This document shows, in pieces, positions 1-5,422 of a stretch of 5,443 nt of DNA. Below the pieces are notes generated by a model, which had not been told where the DNA came from, did not search any database, and was given only the letters and a program-made list of their open reading frames with translations. The DNA lies in NCBI GenBank assembly GCA_013361595.1, contig JABFXT010000322.1, positions 1-5,443 of the forward strand. The letters are read 5' to 3'. This DNA comes from Nocardia sp. (GTDB lineage Bacteria; Actinomycetota; Actinomycetes; Mycobacteriales; Mycobacteriaceae). A program made the translations under genes and the position numbers. Numbering within the stretch: the stretch's first letter is position 1; every line of letters begins with the position of its first letter.

Positions 1-1074
1 GTGGTGATCTCCGCGGTCGGGCAGTTGTCGCGGCCCCGGGTCCCCGCCATCCCGGGGGCCGGCAGTTTCACCGGTCCCGCGTTCCATTCGGCGATATGGG
101 ATCACGCTGTCGATCTCACCGGGAAGCGGGTCGCCTGTATCGGCACCGGCGCGAGCGCCATCCAGTACGTTCCGCAGATCCAGCCCGTGGTCGAGCACCT
201 GACGCTCTTCCAGCGCACGGCCGCCTGGGTGCTGCCGAAATTCGATACCGACTACTCCCCGATCCAGCACAAACTGTTCGCCCGGATCCCCGGGATGCTG
301 CTGGTGGAGCGGCTGGGCTGGTGGCTGACCGCCGAGATCTCCGCACTGGGGCTGGTGGAACTGCCGGTCATCGCCCGTCTCGTCTCCCGGATCGCCGCGC
401 GCAACCTGCGCGAGAACGTCGCGGATCCCGGGCTCCGGGCGAAACTCACCCCCGACTATCCGATCGCCTGTAAACGCACCCTGTTCTCCAGTGACTACTA
501 TCCGGCACTCACCCGGCCGAATGTCGAGGTGACCACGTCGGGGATCACCGAGATCACCGCGCAGGGGGTCCGGACCGCCGACGGGACCCTGCACGAAGCC
601 GATGTGATCATCTACGGCACCGGGTTCAAGGGCACCGAGTTCCTCTGGCCGATGCGGATCACCGGCCGGGGTGGCCGGCAACTCGCCGAGGCGTGGTCCG
701 AGGGCGCGCACGCCTACTACGGAATGGCCGTACCCGAATTCCCGAATCTGTTCATGGTCTACGGACCCAATACCAACCTGGGCGTCGGATCGATCATCTA
801 CATGATCGAATCGCAGTCCCGCTACATACGCCAGGCGGTGGAACTGCTCGCCCGCGAACCCGGTCATGTCCTGGAGGTGCGCGGCGATACCGAGCGCGCC
901 TTCAACGAGGCCCTGCAGAAACGCCTCGAACGCACGCCGTGGAATTTCTGCTCCAGCTGGTATCGCAATGCCGCCGGCAAGATCACCAACAATTGGCCGG
1001 GAACGGTCACCCGGTATCGCCGGCGCGTACGCAGGATCGACCCGCGGGACTACACCCTCACCCCCGCCGCCTGA
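1..1074 (+). CDS. Flavin-containing / Baeyer-Villiger monooxygenase, C-terminal part (5' truncated by window edge)
   Basis: FAD- and NADPH-dependent monooxygenase of the Baeyer-Villiger/4-hydroxyacetophenone monooxygenase type, which would insert oxygen next to a ketone or oxidise a soft heteroatom. In window residue numbers, the Baeyer-Villiger fingerprint FxGxxxHSxxW is at 23-33 (FTGPAFHSAIWD). The NADPH-binding GxGxxA turn (IGTGASA) is at 47-53. The DVIIYGTGF strand-turn typical of the second FAD contact is at 201-209, and the GPNTNLG motif at 255-261. The N-terminal FAD Rossmann fold (GxGxxG) must lie left of base 1: the sequence opens inside the conserved VxSAxGxLSxP strand, so the GTG at base 1 is not the true start. 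Full-length relatives have about 490-650 residues. It ends at TGA 1072-1074, with an Arg-rich tail. The overall style resembles mycobacterial Rv3049c-like enzymes. Substrate cannot be told from sequence. Family assignment is firm; a Baeyer-Villiger rather than simple FMO role is inferred from the fingerprint. Confidence 0.9.
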   Translation: MVISAVGQLSRPRVPAIPGAGSFTGPAFHSAIWDHAVDLTGKRVACIGTGASAIQYVPQIQPVVEHLTLFQRTAAWVLPKFDTDYSPIQHKLFARIPGMLLVERLGWWLTAEISALGLVELPVIARLVSRIAARNLRENVADPGLRAKLTPDYPIACKRTLFSSDYYPALTRPNVEVTTSGITEITAQGVRTADGTLHEADVIIYGTGFKGTEFLWPMRITGRGGRQLAEAWSEGAHAYYGMAVPEFPNLFMVYGPNTNLGVGSIIYMIESQSRYIRQAVELLAREPGHVLEVRGDTERAFNEALQKRLERTPWNFCSSWYRNAAGKITNNWPGTVTRYRRRVRRIDPRDYTLTPAA

Positions 1075-1108
1075 CCGCGTCCGCCGCGCGATCATCCTCA
1101 CATGTGCT

Positions 1109-1144
1109 CCTGGTCTCTGGGCTGGGCGGCCCGGCCCTGCCAGG
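1109..1144 (+). terminator. Two-part GC hairpin between the monooxygenase and zapE; possible terminator or 5'-leader structure
   Basis: An inner stem GGGCTGGG (1119-1126) pairs with CCCGGCCC (1130-1137), 8 pairs with one G-T wobble, around a CGG loop. An outer stem CCTGG (1109-1113) pairs with CCAGG (1140-1144) across a small asymmetric internal loop. It lies 34 bases after the monooxygenase stop and ends 15 bases before the zapE ribosome binding site. No T-run follows, so it is not a classical intrinsic terminator; actinobacteria do often use hairpins lacking a T-tract. It could equally be part of the zapE leader. Strong base pairing is seen directly; the function is a guess. Confidence 0.35.
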
Positions 1145-1159
1145 CTGGCTTCCGGGACC

Positions 1160-1167
1160 GAGGAGGT
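1160..1167 (+). promoter_or_regulatory. Ribosome binding site that fixes the zapE start
   Basis: GAGGAGGT is a near-perfect match to the anti-Shine-Dalgarno sequence. Its AGGAGG core (1161-1166) is followed by eight bases and then GTG 1175-1177. The in-frame GTG at 1166 overlaps the site itself and so cannot be the start, and earlier in-frame starts would place coding sequence inside the monooxygenase gene. Confidence 0.8.
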
Positions 1168-1174
1168 GGCGAAA

Positions 1175-2254
1175 GTGGCCGGAACACAGGGCGGTCGGGC
1201 ACCGGTGGTTTTCGAGGCGGCCGCTCGGAGCGCGGGGTTCGATCTCGATCCGCCGCAGCGGGCGGCCGCCACCCGGCTGGCCCGGGTCGCCGACGAGATA
1301 TCGCGCCGACGCATCTTTTCCGGGCGCGACACCCCGCGCGGAGTGTACGTGTGGGGGCCGGTCGGCCGCGGGAAGAGCTGGCTGGTCGACACCTTCTACG
1401 ACGCCGCGCCCACCACCCGTAAACGGCGGGTGCATTTCCACGAGTTCTTCCGCGAATTCCACACCCGCTACGCCGCCCACCGCAGCGAGAAGCGCGCCTG
1501 CGACCGAGCCGTGCGGGACCTGCTCGGCGATTACCGGCTGGTGTGCTTCGACGAGTTCCACGTGCACGATCCGGGCGATGCCACGATCATGGCCAAGGTC
1601 ATGGATTCCCTCTTCGCGCAGCGGATCACCCTGGTCGCCACCTCGAACTATCCGCCTGCGGGACTGCTGCCGAATCCGCTGTTCCATCATCTGATCGAAC
1701 CGCTGGCCGCGACGCTGGAGACCGCGCTGGACGTGGTGCAGGTCGCCGGTCCGTACGACTACCGGCAGCGGCGCGGACCCGGAAGTGCCGCGGCGGAGTT
1801 CGGCCGCGGCGGCTTCCTCTGGCCCGGTACCGCCGCTCAGCTCGTGGAAGCCGGCCTGGTCCCGCCGGTCCCGGCCGAACGCGAACCGGTCGCTCTCGGT
1901 AGTCGGTCGGTGATCGCCCGCGCGGTGCGCGGGGACGCCGTCTGGTTCGATTTCACCGACCTCTGCGCCGGTCCGTACTCGACCATCGACTATCTGCTGC
2001 TGGCCGACCGGTTCCGGAACTGGACACTGTCGGGCCTACCGCCGCTGTCCACCACCGACCGCGAGGCCGCGCAACGTTTCGCCAACCTGGTGGACGTCCT
2101 GTGCGACCGGGACCGCCGCCTGCACCTCGTCGCCGCCGCACCGCTGGCCGACTGTCTCACCGGTGACCGCCTGCCGCCCGATATCCAGCGCACCGCCAGC
2201 CGTCTCTCGCTGCTGCCGGGCGCCACCGCCGTGGTCCACGCCGGTGGTCTGTAA
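1175..2254 (+). CDS. zapE: ZapE/AFG1-family AAA+-type ATPase
   Basis: Cytoplasmic P-loop ATPase of the AFG1/ZapE family. E. coli ZapE binds FtsZ and affects the division ring under stress; mitochondrial AFG1/LACE1 helps protein quality control. From the GTG start at 1175 the protein is 359 residues, close to the roughly 375 of E. coli ZapE. The Walker A motif GPVGRGKS is at residues 61-68 (Lys67, Ser68), followed by WLVDTFYDAAP much as in ZapE. A family-typical HFHEFFREFH stretch follows it. Walker B, LVCFDEFHV, has Asp126-Glu127. Sensor-1, LVATSNYPP, has Asn158. The C-terminal lid carries family blocks DFTDLC, STIDYLLLADRF, LSGLPPL and GDRLPPDIQRTASRL. All ATPase residues are intact, so it should be active. 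It stands 100 bp behind the monooxygenase with its own strong RBS, so it is probably expressed separately. Actinomycetes commonly have another ZapE-like gene in a different setting, so this may be a paralogue; that is inference. Confidence 0.92.
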   Translation: MAGTQGGRAPVVFEAAARSAGFDLDPPQRAAATRLARVADEISRRRIFSGRDTPRGVYVWGPVGRGKSWLVDTFYDAAPTTRKRRVHFHEFFREFHTRYAAHRSEKRACDRAVRDLLGDYRLVCFDEFHVHDPGDATIMAKVMDSLFAQRITLVATSNYPPAGLLPNPLFHHLIEPLAATLETALDVVQVAGPYDYRQRRGPGSAAAEFGRGGFLWPGTAAQLVEAGLVPPVPAEREPVALGSRSVIARAVRGDAVWFDFTDLCAGPYSTIDYLLLADRFRNWTLSGLPPLSTTDREAAQRFANLVDVLCDRDRRLHLVAAAPLADCLTGDRLPPDIQRTASRLSLLPGATAVVHAGGL

Positions 2255-2370
2255 TCCGGGAACAACCAGAGATCCTGGGCCGCCGTCGCCCGGACGAACG
2301 CGATCAGCGACCGCACCCTGGTCAGGGCGTATCCGTCGTCGCTGTCGTGACCGAACAGCGGTACCGGCAC
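1990..2370 (-). CDS. Possible small gene or gene remnant converging on zapE (unrecognised)
   Basis: The minus-strand frame from GTG 2370, 11 bases after the stop of the upstream membrane-protein gene, reads like real protein for its first 43 or so codons: MPVPLFGHDSDDGYALTRV, then a stretch containing SLIAFVRATAAQ and DLWLFPDYRPPAW. By hand count over about 45 codons, G+C is roughly 67%, 51% and 84% at codon positions 1, 2 and 3, the usual signature of an actinobacterial gene, in DNA that no other gene claims. From about base 2254 downward the frame lies antisense to zapE and becomes Arg/Ser-rich and shadow-like, staying open to 1990 (126 codons in all). No good Shine-Dalgarno precedes GTG 2370 (only GAGAA). 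It could be the third gene of the leftward operon, the 5' remnant of a gene that lost its tail, or a frameshifted extension of the membrane protein. I do not recognise a family. Confidence 0.3.
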   Translation of the reverse strand: MPVPLFGHDSDDGYALTRVRSLIAFVRATAAQDLWLFPDYRPPAWTTAVAPGSSERRLAVRWISGGRRSPVRQSASGAAATRCRRRSRSHRTSTRLAKRCAASRSVVDSGGRPDSVQFRNRSASSR

Positions 2371-2381
2371 TTCGCCGTTCT

Positions 2382-2810
2382 CTAAGGCGCCCGCCCGGGC
2401 CGCGCAGGCCACCTGTTCCGCAGCCGGCGGGTTGCCAGGTGGCCGCACAGCAGGACGATCCAGGAGATCGCGATCGCCGCGGCCAGGCCCAGCGGATAGT
2501 TCCGGTCCAGCAGGCTCGGATTGCCGGTGGCCGGGGACAGCAGCATCGGGAGCGCCACCAGCACCAGGGTGACCGTACCGACCGCACCGCAGGTGAGCAG
2601 ACCCCACCGAGTGGCCGGCACCAGCCGACCGGCGGTGTATCCGGCCGCGACGCACAGCGGAGCGAACACTGCATCGTGCAGCAGTATCGCGACGACAGCC
2701 CCCAGTGCGACCTCACGGATGGTAGCGGGACCGAGATCGGCGAACAGGGTGACGCCATACCCCGCGAGGGCGAGCCCCGCGAGCAGCAGCACGATCCGCA
2801 GAGTCCTCAT
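2382..2810 (-). CDS. Small four-helix membrane protein, function unknown
   Basis: A 142-residue integral membrane protein with no family I can name. Predicted membrane segments lie at about residues 4-24, 34-58, 68-91 and 106-125. The second is less hydrophobic and holds a His-Asp pair (LLHDAVF, 44-50) that could sit in the bilayer. A short extramembrane link NPSLLDRNYPLG (97-108) precedes the last helix, and the tail after 126 is Arg-rich (ATRRLRNRWPARPGR), suggesting a cytoplasmic C-terminus. The start ATG 2810-2808 overlaps the TGA of the upstream oxidoreductase gene as ATGA, the usual sign of translational coupling, so earlier in-frame starts inside that gene are unlikely. Cotranscription with a membrane-bound molybdoenzyme suggests a helper or partner role at the membrane. 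No haem-ligand pair or cysteine motif clear enough to call it an electron carrier is visible. Confidence 0.75.
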   Translation of the reverse strand: MRTLRIVLLLAGLALAGYGVTLFADLGPATIREVALGAVVAILLHDAVFAPLCVAAGYTAGRLVPATRWGLLTCGAVGTVTLVLVALPMLLSPATGNPSLLDRNYPLGLAAAIAISWIVLLCGHLATRRLRNRWPARPGRAP

Positions 2811-3925
2811 CGGATCACCTCGATCCGGGACAGCCACTTCGTCTGCAGAACGCCGGGCCGATCGGGGGCGATGAGGCGGCACGGATAACCGTGATCGAGA
2901 TCAAGGGTTTCGCCGTTGAGGGCGAGCGCCACCAGCGTGCGATCGTCGGTGACATGGAGATGAGGTAAGTGCGAAACCCGATAGATACCGGCCGGTTCCA
3001 GCGATTCGCACCGGACCGCGCCGAGTTCGGTCGAGCCTGTCGCCGCCAGTAGGTCACGGAGCCGGACCCCGGTCCAGTCGGCGGTGGCACTCCATCCTTC
3101 GACACATGCGATCGGTAGGCGGGCGGTGGTCTGCGGCAGCGCGAGCAGGTCGGCGCGCGTGAACTCGCGGCGCCGATCTCCGGCGATCACGGTCAAACGG
3201 TAGTCCGGGTCCCGGGCCGGCCTCTCGATACCGGCGCGGGCGGCGGTGCGGTTCACCGGCAGGTTCTGCGGGCCGGTACCGCTGCGTGGTGCCAGCACCG
3301 CGAGCGGCCGCAGGAACCCGACCGACTGCCCGGCGACCGAGAGCACGGCGACGACAGCCGCGGTGCCGGCCCCGGCCAGCGCGGCACGCCGGGACAGCCG
3401 GATATCCGGATCGGGCGGTGCCGTATTCGCGGCCTGCCCGCGCAGCGCGTCCCGGACGACCGGCAGTTTCACCGCGAGATGAACCGCCAGCGCACCCAGC
3501 GCGAGATAGGCCGTCGCGTAGTGCGCGGCCGGGAAATAGAAATCCCACCAGTAGTACTGGGCGATATTCGACAATCCGGTGGCCAGCTGGAACAGGACCG
3601 ACCCGACGAGTACCGCGATCGAGAGTCGCTCCAGTGCCCGCCGCGGGCCGCCCAGGATCGGGCGCGCGAACAGCCGCGGATACACCGCCCACAACTTCAC
3701 CAGCACCAGCGGAATCGCCGCGATACCGGACAGCACATGGGTGCCCTGTGTAACCCGGTACAGCCACGCCGGGTTCGCCGGCCAGCGGAACCAGCCGGGC
3801 GGATGCTGGATCAGATGGCTCAGCAACCCGGTGAGGAAGCAGAGCACGATCGCGGCACCGAGCCACCGGCCGACCCGGGCGGCGACCTCGGGTCCTCGCC
3901 CACCCGTCACCGCGGCCACCCCCAA
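2807..3925 (-). CDS. Membrane-anchored molybdopterin-dependent oxidoreductase (sulfite-oxidase/YedY-type fold) with N-terminal cytochrome-b-like helices
   Basis: Numbering is from TTG 3925 (372 residues). Four membrane helices lie at about 20-40, 58-80, 100-120 and 136-156. Histidines in or near them (His37, His41, His63, His135, His149) could hold haem b, as in cytochrome b561/YedZ-like domains. A cytoplasmic loop then carries a twin-arginine motif RLSRRAALAG (176-185; Arg179-Arg180) before a fifth helix (183-208), which leads to an extracytoplasmic domain of about 160 residues. That domain is sulfite-oxidase-like: IACVEGWS (272-279) supplies Cys274 as the likely molybdenum ligand, and HGYPCRL (345-351) with RPGVLQTKWL (356-365) are family hallmarks. 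Likely role: envelope redox chemistry coupled to membrane quinones; the substrate is unknown. Start is uncertain: TTG 3925 has no clear RBS, while GTG 3910 sits 5 bases after GGGGGTGG; GTG 3919 is also possible. The first gene of an operon, its stop overlaps the next start as ATGA (2807-2810). Confidence 0.92.
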   Translation of the reverse strand: MGVAAVTGGRGPEVAARVGRWLGAAIVLCFLTGLLSHLIQHPPGWFRWPANPAWLYRVTQGTHVLSGIAAIPLVLVKLWAVYPRLFARPILGGPRRALERLSIAVLVGSVLFQLATGLSNIAQYYWWDFYFPAAHYATAYLALGALAVHLAVKLPVVRDALRGQAANTAPPDPDIRLSRRAALAGAGTAAVVAVLSVAGQSVGFLRPLAVLAPRSGTGPQNLPVNRTAARAGIERPARDPDYRLTVIAGDRRREFTRADLLALPQTTARLPIACVEGWSATADWTGVRLRDLLAATGSTELGAVRCESLEPAGIYRVSHLPHLHVTDDRTLVALALNGETLDLDHGYPCRLIAPDRPGVLQTKWLSRIEVIR

Positions 3926-3950
3926 GGACCGTGAACCGGGGCTCCGGTCC
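3926..3950 (-). promoter_or_regulatory. Inverted repeat directly upstream of the molybdo-oxidoreductase start
   Basis: GGACCG (3926-3931) and CGGTCC (3945-3950) are perfect 6-bp arms around 13 bases. An alternative 5-bp stem ACCGG/CCGGT with a 4-base loop lies inside the same stretch. In the leftward transcript this would fold right beside the TTG at 3925 and could limit access to that start, or simply place the true start further in at GTG 3910. In such GC-rich DNA short stems arise often by chance. Confidence 0.2.
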
Positions 3951-4010
3951 CGTTCCGGAATCCGAGCACGGCAGTGGGACCGGCGGTTCGGCTGTGATCT
4001 GTGGGCACGA

Positions 4011-4048
4011 TGTCACGCTAGGCGTGAACGCGCGCGAAATCCGTGACA
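4011..4048. promoter_or_regulatory. Nested inverted repeats in the promoter region of the oxidoreductase operon; candidate operator
   Basis: A compact palindrome TCACGC-TAG-GCGTGA occupies 4013-4027 with perfect 6-bp arms. Wider arms TGTCACG (4011-4017) and CGTGACA (4042-4048) are also perfectly inverted, giving three half-sites built on GTGA/TCAC. They lie 86-123 bases upstream of the TTG at 3925, in the gap between the dehydrogenase stop and the oxidoreductase start. A TAGCGT hexamer that could serve as a minus-10 element on the minus strand (4020-4015) sits at the centre of the palindrome, but I find no well-spaced minus-35 partner. A repressor or activator dimer site is a reasonable reading; the regulator is not identifiable. 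Confidence 0.35.
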
Positions 4049-4061
4049 AAACGATGACGTC

Positions 4062-4075
4062 GCGCCGCCCGGCGC
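4062..4075 (-). terminator. Short GC hairpin right after the acyl-CoA dehydrogenase stop
   Basis: On the minus strand GCGCC-GGGC-GGCGC forms a 5-bp stem with a 4-base loop starting at the base after TGA 4078-4076. A TTTT run follows only 10 bases later (4051-4048), so this is a weak terminator candidate at best. Confidence 0.25.
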
Positions 4076-5422
4076 TCAGGAGGTTCCGCGCCGGCCGCCA
4101 CGTGGTACGTCCCGGAAGGGGACAGCGTGGTCGGATCGTGCTTCGCGGGGCATGCCGAGCACACGTTCGCTGATCACATTGCGGGCCATTTCGGTGGTGC
4201 CGCCACCGATACAGCTCACCTGCCGCATCAGGAAGATATCGCCGGTATCGCCGAGATCCCCGGTCCAGATCGCACCGGCCGCGGCGGCGATCTCGAATTC
4301 GATGGTGGCCCGGCGTGATTCGGCGATACCGCGGAACAGGCGGCCGATGGCGGCCGACTGATCGGAGATATGCCCGGCAGCCATCCCGGTGCCGAGCCGG
4401 CGCTGGAGTTCGGCGCCGACGACCTCGAGCACATGGGCCTCCCCGACGAGATCGCGGACACCCGGTTCATCGACGGTTCCGGCCCGGCAGGCGATCTCGA
4501 CCGGGGATCTGTCGGAGATGGCGGGTTTCTCGGGCACCGTCACATACGGCGATTCCGACAGCAGGCGTTCGTGGTACATCCAGCGGGTCCCGACCGTCCA
4601 GCCACCGTACACCGCGCCGATCCGATCGGAATCGGGCACCCGCACAACGGTGAGGAATTCCTGGCAGAAGTCCCGGGCACCGTTGAGCATCTCGATCTGG
4701 TGCACCTCGATGCCCGGCTGCCGGATCGGCAGCATGAACACTGTCAGACCGCGGTGCTTCGGCACGTCCCAATCGGTGCGGGCCAGGCACAGCGCCCAAT
4801 CGGAATACCATGCGCCGGTGGTCCAGATCTTGGCGCCGTTCAGAATCCAGTCGTCGCCGTCGCGGACGGCGGTCGTCACGGCGCCCGCCACATCGGAGCC
4901 ACCGCTGGGTTCGGAGAGGAACTGCATCCAGATCTCCTCGCCCCGCAGAATGGCCGGGATATGGCGGCGCTTCTGCTCCTCGGTCCCGAAATCGAGCAGG
5001 ACCGCCGCGCACGGCGACAGCGTGGGCACCTGGGTTCGGGAGGGATATTCGTAGCCGGCCAATTCGGCCGTGAACGCCCGCTGGTGTTCGACGGTGAGCC
5101 CGCGGCCGCCGTATTCGACCGGGACGGCGATACCGGCGAACCCGGCGTCGTAGAGGGTGCGCTGGAGCCGGCGGTCGTAGGCGACAGCCGCCAGTTCGTC
5201 CTCCCGGGCGACGTTGCGCAGCCCGGAGACGGCCTCGGCGCGGTAGGGCCCGAGATTGTCCCGGATCCAGGCGCGGGCCCGCCTGCGGAAGCTCGCCACA
5301 TCCTCGACGACGCCGGTCGGACCGCCGGCACCGGATACTCCCGTGGGCCCGGCGGACGGCCCGGTCCGCACAGCCGGCTCGGCTGCGCTCGAAGCCCCCG
5401 CGGTAGGACGCCGGGCCGCCAT
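4076..5422 (-). CDS. Acyl-CoA dehydrogenase (FadE family)
   Basis: FAD-dependent enzyme oxidising an acyl-CoA to the trans-2-enoyl-CoA, passing electrons to electron-transfer flavoprotein. It has 448 residues from ATG 5422. The N-terminal helical domain runs from about 41 to 165 (GIAVPVEYGGRGL, 97-109, is typical). The flavin/substrate signature FLSEPSGGSDVAG is at 168-180, with the middle beta-domain after it (NGAKIWTTGAW, 195-205). The C-terminal helical domain ends in CIGGGTTEMARNVISERVLG (404-423). Medium-chain enzymes have their catalytic Glu in a YEGT motif; here that place is Gly (GGGT, 406-409). Glu285 in WMYHERLL matches the alternative helix-G base position of isovaleryl- and long-chain-type enzymes, so activity is likely retained. 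Residues 1-40 are an Ala/Gly/Pro-rich extension, the ATG lacks a clear RBS, and the frame is open to the window's right edge, so the true start may lie further right or within (GTG at codon 18 or 42). Substrate range is unknown; a lipid or branched/sterol acyl-CoA is possible. Confidence 0.93.
   Translation of the reverse strand: MAARRPTAGASSAAEPAVRTGPSAGPTGVSGAGGPTGVVEDVASFRRRARAWIRDNLGPYRAEAVSGLRNVAREDELAAVAYDRRLQRTLYDAGFAGIAVPVEYGGRGLTVEHQRAFTAELAGYEYPSRTQVPTLSPCAAVLLDFGTEEQKRRHIPAILRGEEIWMQFLSEPSGGSDVAGAVTTAVRDGDDWILNGAKIWTTGAWYSDWALCLARTDWDVPKHRGLTVFMLPIRQPGIEVHQIEMLNGARDFCQEFLTVVRVPDSDRIGAVYGGWTVGTRWMYHERLLSESPYVTVPEKPAISDRSPVEIACRAGTVDEPGVRDLVGEAHVLEVVGAELQRRLGTGMAAGHISDQSAAIGRLFRGIAESRRATIEFEIAAAAGAIWTGDLGDTGDIFLMRQVSCIGGGTTEMARNVISERVLGMPREARSDHAVPFRDVPRGGRRGTS

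Noticed and set aside
866..1174. In-frame upstream extension of zapE starting inside the monooxygenase gene
   Set aside because: The residues encoded there are Ala/Arg/Pro/Ser-rich shadow sequence, the overlap with the monooxygenase would be over 200 bases, and an excellent RBS fixes the start at 1175.
1058..1690. Long minus-strand open frame opposite zapE
   Set aside because: It is antisense to a clearly conserved AFG1 protein and has low-complexity Gly/Arg/Pro composition; GC-rich DNA gives such open frames freely.
2255..2381. Bidirectional intrinsic terminator between the convergent genes
   Set aside because: Only 4-5 bp imperfect stems and no T-run on either strand were found.
2163..2888. 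Plus-strand open frame across the convergent gap and both leftward genes
   Set aside because: Composition is Arg/Pro/Ser/Gln-rich with no hydrophobic pattern, while the minus strand there encodes a membrane protein and a recognisable Mo domain.
3930..3962. ECF-sigma-like promoter on the minus strand (GGAAC about 15 bases before GGTT)
   Set aside because: Spacing is at the edge of the usual range, and the implied transcript would begin almost at the start codon; both hexamers are common in GC-rich DNA.
3054..4049. Alternative minus-strand frame overlapping the oxidoreductase and its promoter gap
   Set aside because: The Arg/Gly-rich translation has no domain, whereas the accepted frame has all sulfite-oxidase motifs.
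4015..4049. Minus-strand promoter pairing TTGTCA (4049-4044) with TAGCGT (4020-4015)
   Set aside because: The spacer is 23 bases, too long for a housekeeping sigma factor; I kept the palindrome but not this promoter call.
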